DNA from: Phytohabitans aurantiacus
GTDB taxonomy: Bacteria > Actinomycetota > Actinomycetes > Mycobacteriales > Micromonosporaceae
DNA length: 64,000 nt
Direction: 5' to 3'
Assembly: GCF_027923225.1 (NCBI RefSeq)
Contig: NZ_BSDI01000007.1
Location: forward strand, 310,001-374,000
Under the pieces are notes generated by a model. The model was not told the DNA's origin, did no database searches, and saw only the letters and a program-made list of their open reading frames with translations. Below are positions 34,502-44,400 of this stretch, piece after piece (within the stretch, counting starts at the first letter, position 1; each line of letters begins with the position of its first letter). The translations under genes and the position numbers were made by a program.

Positions 34502-37500
34502 CTAGCTACATGCCGGACACTTCCAGATGTCAAGCTCCACCGGCATTCTCATTGTAGTTCCCTTTGGCACGCCGTGACCCTCGAGTTTGCTGGTATCCAG
34601 GATGGCCCCTCGTGAGAGGAGTAGCGGATATCCGATCTCCTGGTTGTCGGTGAAGTCGGCACCATCGCCGGTCTTCGTCTCGATGGCGACCCACCTTCCG
34701 CTTGTCGGGTGGCGAGCTACGAAGTCGGCCCGGAACTCGGTTCCTCCCGGCGTCCGGAATCTGACCTCGTCGACGATGTGGGTGTACCCTTCATCAGCCA
34801 GACGCTGCTCGGTGGCCGCCTCACCCAGCTTTCCGTGGGGATTTCCGGTAACGGGACACGCGCCGATGGTTGTGTTGTGCACCAGTACTGGGGTGTCGCC
34901 GGCGAGTACGTGGTACGTGTGGATGTCGGCGACGGTGAGATTGTGGACGCGGGTTCGTGCCGCCCAATGTCTGACCGCGGTGACCTGGACGTACGTGCCC
35001 GCCGAGGTCCGCAGCAGGTCGCCCGCACGCAGATCCTTGGCATCGACCCACTCGCCGAGGTTGACCGCCCAGAACGGATGCCCGTCGGTGGCGACGATGT
35101 CGTGCGGGCCTTGCTTCGTGGCCACCGTGACGGTGACGAGCTTCTTCTCGCCATCACCGACGATGGTGGCGGTGATGGGTTTCGCCTCGGTGCGTCCGGT
35201 CGCCGGGTCCGTGGCGACGACCTTGTCGCCGACCTTGAGGCGGTCGATCCGACTTCGGCCGCCGCTGGCGAGCAGGACCTGTGTCGCGGGAAGGAAACTG
35301 TTTCGCGAGCAGCCACCGGACGGGCCATCGCCTCGCGGCTTGCCGGGGGTTTTGGGGGTGTTGCGCTTGCCGCTTTTCAGGTTTGCCAGAAGGTCGTCAA
35401 GCTTTTTGAGCTGCTTCTGGAGCTTGGCTATCGTGGCCTGGGCCGCCCTGATGGCGCCCTGTACCTTCTTGTAGACCTTGATGGCCGTGCCGATTCTGGA
35501 GGCGAGCTTCGCGGCGAGCCGGGCAGCCTTCATGATCGGGAGGGCGTTGAGGATGAGGCTGGCGCAGGCGCCGATACTGCCGCTGAAGCACCCCTTGATG
35601 TCATTGATCATGAGGAAGTCCTTGACGAACTCCATCCCGGCGACCTTCAAGGCTTCGAGGATGGCGTTGCGCCGGGCGGCCTCGCGCTGCCGATCGATCT
35701 CGTTCCGCACGCGCTCCCGCTGGTTCTTGAGGTCGTCGTCGCTTCTGGGAACGCAAGGACCTTCGCATTCGGGTCCAGGAGGCGGGACCCTCCCCTCGCA
35801 GGGCGGGGCCAGTGACTTGGTGCAGCCGATACCGGTGCAGCACCGCTCCAAGCCGTCGGGGTCGGCCAGGGTGACCGGATTGTTGTCGGCGTAGTTGTAG
35901 CCGTTCATCTGTTGGGAGTCGCCCATGGCGATCACCGGATCGACCGAGATGAAGCGGCCCGAGTTGGGGTCGTAGCTGCGGGCGCCCAATGTGGTCAGTC
36001 CGGTGGTGGCGTCGACCGTACCGCCGACGAAGCCTTTCTCGTTGCTGGTGGGCCAGGCGTTGTTGCTGGCCCGGAGCTGGCCGAAGGGCGTGTACCGGCG
36101 CTGGGCGAGGGCGCCGGTCGCGGCGTTGATGGCCAGTTCACCGGTGCCGTGGTGGTCGTTGACCAGGAAGGTCACGCCGGCGGCGGTGCGCATGGCGTTC
36201 TGGTAGTAGCGGGTGGCCGTGGCCGAGGTGGCTCCCTTGGCCTGCCGCACCTCCAGCCCGGGCAGATACAGGGTGCTGCCCGTGGCGTCACGGCGGATCA
36301 GGCGGGAGCCGTCGGCGGCGTACAGGAACGACGTCTCGCCGTGGCGGCTGTCGGTGACCTTGACGAGCTCGCCCTCGACGTCCCACTCCAGGGTCTGGTT
36401 GCTGGCCTGCGTCTTGCGTTCGACGGTGTTGCCGGATGCGTCGTAGCGGTAGGTTTCGGCGCCCGCCCCCGGCACGGCACCCGTCACGGCGGCCAGCTGG
36501 TGTCCCTTGTAGAGGGAGGTGTCCACACCGGACCCGCCGGCGTAGGCGTACGCGCGTTGGCCGAGCGACGCGCCACCGCTGGCGCCGGCGCCGTAGGCGG
36601 CTTCGGTGACGCGGTTGCCGGCGTCGTCGTAGGTGTACGCGGCGCGGTACGGAGCGGGTCCCCCGATCGTGGCGGTGTCCGGGCTGGTGGCGCAGTCTCC
36701 GGCGGCGCCCTGGCTCCACGCCTCGGTAAGGCGCGCCAACGCGTCGTACCGGAAGCACTGGTTGTCGACGCCGTCGCGCGAGGTGTCGGTGATCTGGGTG
36801 ACGTTGCCGGCGTCCTGGTACCGGTACTCCGCGCTGCGGTCCGTGCCCGCCATGCCGAAGTGAGAAGTGGTCGCCTTGACCAGCCGGCCGGTGCCGAACT
36901 CGTAGCTGAAGGTCTGGTCGACCTGCTTGCCGGTGGCGCCGGACTGCATGCGCTGGCCGATGACCTTGCCGGTCTTGGAGTAGTCGACGCCGGTGATGTA
37001 TGTGGACAGTGGCGACTGGGTGGAGACCACGCGGCCGAGGCCGTCGTAGGTGACGGTGAGGTTCTCCGCGGGCAGGTCACCCGCCGCGGGACTGCTGGCG
37101 GCCGCGACACTTCCGTCCACATTGTACAGGGTGTCGAAGACGTACCCGTCGGGCTTGGCCAGGGCGCCCTCGGTGGACGGCAGGAGCACGCGGGTTCGCT
37201 GCGGCCGGTTCAGGTTGTCGTAGAGCTCGACCTGCGTGGTGTACCGGTTCGCACCGACGATCCGGGTCGCGCTGGTGGGCAGTCCCGCCCGGATGGTGTC
37301 GTAGGTGAACTCGGCCAGCTTGACGCCGGGCGACGCGGCGGTGGCGTCGTACCGGGCGACCACCCGGTCGAGGCCGTCGTATTCGATGCCTATCTTGCGG
37401 TTGCGGGCGTCGGTGCTCTGCACCGGGAGGTCGAGGTCGTTGTACTGGACCCGTTCGGTGCCGCGGTCGGGGTCGACCGTGGCGACGACGCGGCCCTTGA

Positions 37501-40500
37501 TGTCGTACTGGAACGACCATGTCTTTTCGCCGGGCCCGGTGATGGTGGCTCGCTGGCCCCGGTGGTTGTACGTGTAGCGGACGACCACCGGATCGGCGCC
37601 ACGGTGCTGGCGGATTTCGGTGGGGCGGCCGTGGATGTCGGTGTACGTGGTCTTCGGCGGGGCGCCAGCGGGCGGGACGACGGTGGTCCAGTTGCCGCCG
37701 TAGCTGTACGTGGTGCGCCACTTCTCGTTGTTGGCGCCGTCGCTGTTGCCGGTGAGCAGCCGTTCCGCCGTGACGCGGCCCTGACCGTCGTAGTTGAACC
37801 AGTTCTGGCTCTCCACGTCGCCGATGGCGGTGACCCCGAACAGCGCGGCCGCCGGTTCGCCGTCGGCGTAGTAGGCGTCGAAGGTGTGGTCGACCGAGCC
37901 GGACGCGTTGTAGAAGGTGTCGGCGACGATCCGTCCCTTGGCGGTGCCGTTGAGAGCGGGTCCCTGCGCCTGGCGCGGCCGCAGCCACCCGTCCAGCAGC
38001 GTGTACGCCGCTTCCAGTTCACCCGAGCGGTTGAGGGTCTTGGTGGCCACGGCGGTAACGGCCGTGTTGCGGACGAGGTACTGGAACTCGTTGTCGGGCG
38101 TACCGGTGGTCGATCGGCCGGGTGCCCACACCTTGCTGGTGCGGCCCAGCGCGTCGCGGGCCGCAGTGGTGGTTTTCTGGCCCGGGTCGGTCTCGGTGAC
38201 CGGTGTACCCCAAGCCGGGTCGAGCACCCGCACGGTCCTGAGCGCGGAGGCGGGATTGCCGGCAATGGCCGGCGGCGTGATCGCCTCGACCTTGACGGTC
38301 AGCCCGTTCGCCTCGGTGTGGACGGTCTTCGACACGCGGCCCGCCGCGTCCGTGACGTCGGCGACGCGACCCAGGTTGTCGTATGTGGACCTGGCGGCGA
38401 CGTGATAGGTGATCGCGGTGGCCGTGGCGGCTTTCGCCTCCTCGACCGCCGTCACGTCCCCGTGTTGCGGCGCAGCGCCGAGGGCGCCTCCGTCGTAGTA
38501 ACTGCGGGTGTCGGAGATCAGATCCTGTGCGAGGTCGGGCGTCTGGCCACAGGGGCGAGCCACCGTGCGCTCGTGCGCCGGCAGCGGCAGCACCCGGTCG
38601 CCGGCGGCCGTCATGGTGACTGTGGTGCACTGCTCGTCGCCGGTGGCGTCGATGTCGCCGAGCTGTTGCGAGGTCAGTGGCTCGCCTGTGGTCAGGTCGA
38701 ACGAGAGTACCGACGATCGGCTCTCCTGCCAGTCGGTGCCGACCAGCGTCATGACGCGGCTGGACCTGGTGCCGATCAGGTTAGCCGTCATGGTGCCCCA
38801 CGGCCGGGTCCGGGACGCGGTCTGGTGGTGCCACGGCTCCTGGACGGCTTTGCTGACCGCCGTGCCACCGGCCCGGTCGTAGGTGACCGTGCGCACCACC
38901 GTGCCCTGCAGCGACTCGTGGTCGTTGTAGGTGGCGCCTTCCCCGTCGGCGACGGTGACCGCCTTGGCACCGCCGTCGGCGTCCTCCCGGTCTCCGTGCA
39001 TCCCTTGGAAGAACCAATGGTCGGTCTGCGACGGGTTGGGGCCGGTCGCGCCGCCGATCACGCGTACCTTGTCGAAGCCGCGCCACTGCGACCAGGTCTT
39101 GAACTTCTCCGGCGTGAGCCCGTCGTCGTCGGTGTACCGCCACGCGGGCCGGCCGATGCTGTAGTCGTACCGGGTCACCACGTCGGGTGCGCCGCCGACC
39201 AGGTCCGTCTGGACGATCTCGGCGACGACGTACTTGTGGAACCAGTCCAGGGACGGGTCGGCGCCCCCGTTGGCGTTGACCCAGTACACGGGGAAGCACC
39301 GGCGGTGATTGGTGGGTGGTGCCGGTACGTCGCTGGGTGAGCAGTCCTTGCCGGTGTAGTTGATGTCGAGCACGCCGCCGGTCTCGTTCTGGATCGCGCC
39401 GAGCCGGTTCTTCACCAGCGGGCCGACGTCGTCGCCGAGCTTGTCGACCCGGTTCTCCAACTGGGTGTAGACGAAGCTGACCGGCGGCATCGTCACCGCT
39501 GGCGTCCCGGCGTGGCCGGTGTGCACGATATCGGTCAGCAACAGTTGCCGGTCGACGTCGGCGATACCCCACAGGTGCTTGAAGGTCCACGAGTCGACGT
39601 CGCGATAGCCGTCGCCGGAGGCGTTGAGAATGCTGGTCGTCACCTTCGCCAGGCGCTTGCGGGTCCAGAAGGACGGTGTTGCTGTGCCCTTGCCGTCCTT
39701 GCACTCGGTGCCGGCCTGGCAGTTCAGGTCCCACGGCACGTCCGGCCAGAATTCCGGGTGCTCTGTGATGTTCGACGCCGCACAGTCCGAGGCGGTGTCG
39801 CGGATACACCGCTCGACGTTGTCGAACTCCACCCGCGCCGGCGCCCGTTGCGGAAACAGGGCGCCGTTGCGCAGGCCGTAGTCGACCCGGGTCAGGTGGC
39901 CGCCGCGAACGTATGGCGTGTCGTCGCCGGCGCGCAGGTTCCGCGCGTACCGGTTGCCCTCCTTGGCGTAGTGGTAGACGACGGCGTTGCCGCGGGTGTC
40001 TTCGATGTAGTCGAGGTTCCAGCGCCACGCCTGCTGGCACCAGGAGTCCTTGAAGGCGTCCTGGTGGCACGGCTCCCCGCTGTCGTCGCCGAAGATCGGC
40101 ACGGTCCACGCGGAGTTGGTTTCGGCGTTGCCGGATGCCCAGCCGGGCAGCCGGTTCTTGCCGAACCAGTACCGGGTGCCGTCGGGTGTGGTGACGCGCC
40201 AGTACTCGTTGCTGTCGTCACCGTTGCCGGTGTTGTCGTCGGTTCCGGTGAGCCGCTCGATCCTGGTGCCGTTGTCTTTTGCCATCTTCCAGGTGTTGGC
40301 CCCGGTGGCGATGAGCTCGCCGCCGAGCCCGCCGAGGCTCAGTGTCGCGTTGTCGTATCCCCAGCACTGGTCGGTCGGGTGCACCTGATAGGTGTCGTCC
40401 TTGGGTACGCCGTCGTCCTTGCAGGACTTGTACTTGCGTTCGATGTATCCGGGTGACAGCTCGAACCCGTCACCCACCCAGGAACCCTGGTTGTTGGTGG

Positions 40501-41395
40501 ACCCGGTGCGCCCGTCGATCGACGCCGACGAGTACCCCACCGACAGGTTGGGGACCAGGCCGCCGGGCACCGGCGGCACCCGCATCGGGTACGACCAGGT
40601 GAAGTCGCCGGACTGCGTGCTGACCTCCCAGGTGGCCGAGGCGGCCAGCGGGGTGGCGCCGAAGTCGCCCTTGTCACCCGAGGGCCCGGCGACGGCCGCG
40701 AACACCACCGGCGCCGACCCGACATCCAGCTGGGCGCGCAGCGTCTTGGCGGCGGTGTCGTTGACCGTCTTCAGTGGAGTCGGCACGGCGCACCCCGGTT
40801 CGCGCGGTGTCGTGAGCACGCACTGCGGCAGCCGCGCCAGCCGCAGGCGCGCTCCGAAGGCACCCCCGTAGCCTTCGGCGAACCCGGCGTAGTCCACAGT
40901 GACGGTGACCGCGCTCGCCGCGGTGGCCGGCGTGGCAGCGGCTGTGCTCAGGCTGAACACCGGTCCCGGCAACCCGGCCCGCGTCGAGACCGCCCGGTCG
41001 TGGGTCCGCAACCGCAGCCGCGGCGCCACCGCCCGGCCGGCCGGCCGCAGCGCCACCGCGCCGCCCGCCGAAGCGGAGGTCGCGGCGGTGAGGTCGATGT
41101 CGACCTCGCCCGCGGCGGGCCACGACACGGTCGGGTCGAGCGCCTTGGCCATCTGCTGGCGCGGCTTGGCCTTGACCGGGCCGCCCTTGACGACGCGGTC
41201 ACGGTCCTCGGGGCGGGGTTTGGCCGCCTCGGCGCGCGCCGCCGCGATCGCCGGGTGGACCGGCAAGGCGAGCGCCGTGCCGCCACCGCTGACCGCGATC
41301 GCGGTGACGAGGGCTGTGATCGTGCGGCGTGACCTCGCACCGGGCGCGGTCCACAGGAGACGGCTACGCATCGCCAGTCCTTTCCAAGCCTTCAC
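34502..41395 (-). CDS. giant secreted RHS-repeat protein with Hint domain and nuclease-like C-terminus
   Basis: 2297 residues. An N-terminal export signal lies near 25-52 (TITALVTAIAVSGGGTALAL). The middle has SpvB/RHS features (VPGGLVPNLSVGYSSAS, then dozens of YD repeats such as TYDGLGRVV, RYDASGNTVERKTQ), ending in the conserved RHS core end FISVDPVIAMGDSQQMNGYN. Residues about 2030-2175 form a Hint autoprotease: nucleophile Cys in CSRNSFLPATQVLL, DGHPFWAV, and VLVHN at the cut site. The last about 122 residues contain E-x-D-x-ExK (GKLGEAATEQRL, FRADFVARH, VAIETKTG), a restriction-endonuclease-like fold. This is a polymorphic-toxin layout. It lies 21 bp behind the LamG adhesin gene. No immunity gene follows; the next gene downstream is the kinase, in the same direction. 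Confidence 0.9.
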   Translation of the reverse strand: MKAWKGLAMRSRLLWTAPGARSRRTITALVTAIAVSGGGTALALPVHPAIAAARAEAAKPRPEDRDRVVKGGPVKAKPRQQMAKALDPTVSWPAAGEVDIDLTAATSASAGGAVALRPAGRAVAPRLRLRTHDRAVSTRAGLPGPVFSLSTAAATPATAASAVTVTVDYAGFAEGYGGAFGARLRLARLPQCVLTTPREPGCAVPTPLKTVNDTAAKTLRAQLDVGSAPVVFAAVAGPSGDKGDFGATPLAASATWEVSTQSGDFTWSYPMRVPPVPGGLVPNLSVGYSSASIDGRTGSTNNQGSWVGDGFELSPGYIERKYKSCKDDGVPKDDTYQVHPTDQCWGYDNATLSLGGLGGELIATGANTWKMAKDNGTRIERLTGTDDNTGNGDDSNEYWRVTTPDGTRYWFGKNRLPGWASGNAETNSAWTVPIFGDDSGEPCHQDAFKDSWCQQAWRWNLDYIEDTRGNAVVYHYAKEGNRYARNLRAGDDTPYVRGGHLTRVDYGLRNGALFPQRAPARVEFDNVERCIRDTASDCAASNITEHPEFWPDVPWDLNCQAGTECKDGKGTATPSFWTRKRLAKVTTSILNASGDGYRDVDSWTFKHLWGIADVDRQLLLTDIVHTGHAGTPAVTMPPVSFVYTQLENRVDKLGDDVGPLVKNRLGAIQNETGGVLDINYTGKDCSPSDVPAPPTNHRRCFPVYWVNANGGADPSLDWFHKYVVAEIVQTDLVGGAPDVVTRYDYSIGRPAWRYTDDDGLTPEKFKTWSQWRGFDKVRVIGGATGPNPSQTDHWFFQGMHGDREDADGGAKAVTVADGEGATYNDHESLQGTVVRTVTYDRAGGTAVSKAVQEPWHHQTASRTRPWGTMTANLIGTRSSRVMTLVGTDWQESRSSVLSFDLTTGEPLTSQQLGDIDATGDEQCTTVTMTAAGDRVLPLPAHERTVARPCGQTPDLAQDLISDTRSYYDGGALGAAPQHGDVTAVEEAKAATATAITYHVAARSTYDNLGRVADVTDAAGRVSKTVHTEANGLTVKVEAITPPAIAGNPASALRTVRVLDPAWGTPVTETDPGQKTTTAARDALGRTSKVWAPGRSTTGTPDNEFQYLVRNTAVTAVATKTLNRSGELEAAYTLLDGWLRPRQAQGPALNGTAKGRIVADTFYNASGSVDHTFDAYYADGEPAAALFGVTAIGDVESQNWFNYDGQGRVTAERLLTGNSDGANNEKWRTTYSYGGNWTTVVPPAGAPPKTTYTDIHGRPTEIRQHRGADPVVVRYTYNHRGQRATITGPGEKTWSFQYDIKGRVVATVDPDRGTERVQYNDLDLPVQSTDARNRKIGIEYDGLDRVVARYDATAASPGVKLAEFTYDTIRAGLPTSATRIVGANRYTTQVELYDNLNRPQRTRVLLPSTEGALAKPDGYVFDTLYNVDGSVAAASSPAAGDLPAENLTVTYDGLGRVVSTQSPLSTYITGVDYSKTGKVIGQRMQSGATGKQVDQTFSYEFGTGRLVKATTSHFGMAGTDRSAEYRYQDAGNVTQITDTSRDGVDNQCFRYDALARLTEAWSQGAAGDCATSPDTATIGGPAPYRAAYTYDDAGNRVTEAAYGAGASGGASLGQRAYAYAGGSGVDTSLYKGHQLAAVTGAVPGAGAETYRYDASGNTVERKTQASNQTLEWDVEGELVKVTDSRHGETSFLYAADGSRLIRRDATGSTLYLPGLEVRQAKGATSATATRYYQNAMRTAAGVTFLVNDHHGTGELAINAATGALAQRRYTPFGQLRASNNAWPTSNEKGFVGGTVDATTGLTTLGARSYDPNSGRFISVDPVIAMGDSQQMNGYNYADNNPVTLADPDGLERCCTGIGCTKSLAPPCEGRVPPPGPECEGPCVPRSDDDLKNQRERVRNEIDRQREAARRNAILEALKVAGMEFVKDFLMINDIKGCFSGSIGACASLILNALPIMKAARLAAKLASRIGTAIKVYKKVQGAIRAAQATIAKLQKQLKKLDDLLANLKSGKRNTPKTPGKPRGDGPSGGCSRNSFLPATQVLLASGGRSRIDRLKVGDKVVATDPATGRTEAKPITATIVGDGEKKLVTVTVATKQGPHDIVATDGHPFWAVNLGEWVDAKDLRAGDLLRTSAGTYVQVTAVRHWAARTRVHNLTVADIHTYHVLAGDTPVLVHNTTIGACPVTGNPHGKLGEAATEQRLADEGYTHIVDEVRFRTPGGTEFRADFVARHPTSGRWVAIETKTGDGADFTDNQEIGYPLLLSRGAILDTSKLEGHGVPKGTTMRMPVELDIWKCPACS

Positions 41396-41416
41396 CAGAG
41401 GTCACACGGTCGGGTG

Positions 41417-44400
41417 TCACAGGACGCGCCAGGCGTACCAGCCACCGCTGGCCGCGTTGTCGGCGCGCCACACGGTGCCGATGACGATGCGGTCGGCGGT
41501 GTGGGTGACCAGAGCCATTCCGGTCGGGCTCGCGTCCAGTACCGCGATCGGCGCCCGCACGGCGGCCCGCAGGTTCGGGTTCAGCTCGAACCAGCCGTGC
41601 CAGCCGCCGCTGGTGGTGATGGCGGGATCCCAGTACGTGGAGATGACCCGGCCGTCCGCCGCCGTCGTGAACACGTTCATCCGCCCCGGACCGGCCGTGG
41701 TGACGGTGACCGCCGCGCCTACGGCCGCCTTCAGGTTCGGGTTGAGCTCGAACCACGCCTGCCAGCCACCGTTCGTCGTGATGGCGGGATCCCAGTACGT
41801 GGAGATGACCCGGCCGTCAGCGGCGGTGGTGAACACGTTGATCCGGGCCGGACCCGACGTCGTCACGCCCACCGGGGTACCCGGCGCGGCCTTCAGGTTC
41901 GGGTTCAGCTCGAACCAGGCGCTGTGCCAGCCGCCGTTGGTGGTGATGGTGGGATCCCAGTACGTGGAGACGATCCGGCCGTCGGACGCCGTGGTGAACA
42001 GGTTCATCCGCCCCGCGCCCGACGTCGTGACGCTCACCGGCGTACCCGGTGCCGCCTTCGTGCCCGGGTTCACCTCGAACCACCCGTGCCAGCCCCCGTT
42101 GGTGGTGATCGCCGGATCCCAGTACGTGGAGATGACCCGGCCGTCGGACGCCGTGGTGAATAGGTTCATCCGCCCCGGACCGGTGGTCGTCACGGTCACC
42201 GTGGCACCGGCCGCCGCCTTCAGGTTGGGGTTGAGCTCGAACCAGTCGCGCCAGCCGCCGTTGGTCGTGACGGCCGGATCCCAGTACGTGGAGATGACCC
42301 GGCCGTCGGTCGCGGTGGTGAACAGCTGCAACCGCTGCGGCCCGGTCGTGGTGTGGCTGATCGGTGCCGCTGCCGCCGCCCGCAGGCTCGGGTTGAGCTC
42401 GAACCAGGTGCGGGCGCTGGCGTTGACGGCGTCGTCGCGGTCCCAGTAGGCGCCGGCGACCTGGCCCTCGTTGAGGGTGAAGAAGACGTTCTCCAGGTCC
42501 GAACCGGCCGGTCGGTCCGCGGTGTCGCCCAGGTTGTTGTCGTTGAGCGCCGCTTCGGAGAACTCCGAGATCTCCGTGGGCAGCGCCAGAGCATGGATCA
42601 CCGCCTCGTCGGCCGGGCCGCGGGTTATCCAGAGGTCGTCGACCATGCCCTTCCAGTTCGCCGCGCCCGCCGGTCCCGTGCCGATCCGCACCGTCGTGAT
42701 GGGACCGAAGGGCTTCTTTCCGTGCAGGAACGACTTCGTCGTCGACTCGGCGGCCGCTTCCAGCGTGCCGTTGACCCACAGCTCGACGATGCGTTCGCGG
42801 GCGTTGTGCACGACCGCGATGTGGTCCCAGTCGCCGAACCCGGTGTGGAAGGCGGAGTGCTCCACGGTGGACACCGCGGCGGTCGCGCTGTCGGCCCCGC
42901 GCACCTGCAGGACGTACCGCTCCTTGGCCGCGTCGTACTTGACGACCACCGCGCTGGTGTTCGCCCCTGCCAGGCTCAGCAGGTTCATCGAGGCGGTCGG
43001 TACACCGTCGGTCTGCACGTACGCGGAGACCGTGAAGCTCTCCCGCGGGTCGAGCACCGCGGCGTCGATGGCGGCGTAGTTGGCGGCGCCGCCGGGCAGG
43101 GTGAGCGAGCCAGCGGACCCACCGACCGTGCCAGGAACCACAATGGACTCCGTCGAGTACTTGGCGGTGCCGTTGAGTCGCACCGCCTTGCGCACGCCCT
43201 CGCCGCTGTCGTCGCCGTTCTGGTTCATGTGCCAGACGTGGGTGACGGTGAGCATGTCCTTGGAAAGCTTGGCCGCCTCGGCGACGCTGACGACGCGGTC
43301 GTAGACCCGCACGTCGTCGATCTTCCCGATGAACCGGTCCGTCCAGTTGCCCTGCCACCGGGCACGCCCGATCACGGTGGACCCGCCGGCGGCCCAGGGC
43401 GAGGTGAAGGCCACCGGGGTACCCGGCTTGCCGTTCACGAAGATCTGGATCTGCTTGGCCACGCTGTCGTAGACGCCGACCAGGTGCACCCACTCGTCCA
43501 GCGGCACCGCCTCGGACGCGATCGCCTCGACGTGGGTGCTGTCGGCGTCGGCGGTGTTGCGTGCGAAGACCCAACGGTTGGCGGACTTCTTGTACTTGAG
43601 GAAGAACCCCGAATGGTAGGCGCCGTCCTGGCTGACCACGGTGACGTTGTGCGCCACCGACGACGACAGTTTCGCCCACGCCGTCACCGAGAAGTTCTTC
43701 GTCAGGTCCAGCACCGGGGCGCCGTTGCTGGTGACATCGGTGTTGGTGCCGTTGAAGGCGGCCGCCTTGCCGCGCGCGCCGGCCTCGCCCAGCTTCAGGT
43801 CGCCCCAGACCGTCCCCTGGTACCGGCCACGCGCGGAGTCCACCAGCGCGGTGGCGCCGGGCGCGTCGTTGAGCTTCCAGTGCGCCTTGGGAGCGCGCCC
43901 GTCGGCCACCTTGAAGGTGAACGTCGCCGATCCCTTGGAGAAGTTGCCGGAAGCGTCGGCCACCCGCACGTAGAGCGTGTTGCTTCCCATCACCTTGGGC
44001 AGCACGTGGATGGTCTCGGTGGCGGCGTTCGGCGTGCGCGCCTTGAGCATCGCCGGTGTCGGCTCCTCGTTGACGTCGTACGCGAACTTCGTCACCGACG
44101 AGTGCAGCGTGATGGTGAACTTCCCGTACCGCCCCAGGCCGTCCTGATGCAGCTGGCTGGGGTTGGCGGGGTCCTCCTCGTTGTACCCGTCGGGCGCCGA
44201 GGAGTTGATGTCCGGCAGGGGCGGGGCCTGGGTGTCGTAGATGAAATGGCAGGCGTACGCCTCACCGGCGTCGCTCCACGGACCCTTGACGCCCTTGCCG
44301 CCACCGTCGCGGGCGCGCACGTGCCACTTGATGACCGTGTTGGCGGGGATCTTCCCGGCCGGTACGCGCACCGAGAACCGGTTCCCAGTCTTGCCGGTGG

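Noticed and set aside
35912..39340. 1142-residue open frame on the plus strand inside the RHS gene
   Set aside because: It lies wholly antisense to the RHS protein, has Gly/Val/Arg-rich composition expected from the complement of high-GC codons, and shows no domain. The minus-strand reading has clear YD repeats.
41624..42300. Regularly spaced repeats suggestive of a CRISPR array
   Set aside because: Repeat period is 162-165 bp and each unit is translated in frame as a propeller blade; no short unique spacers.
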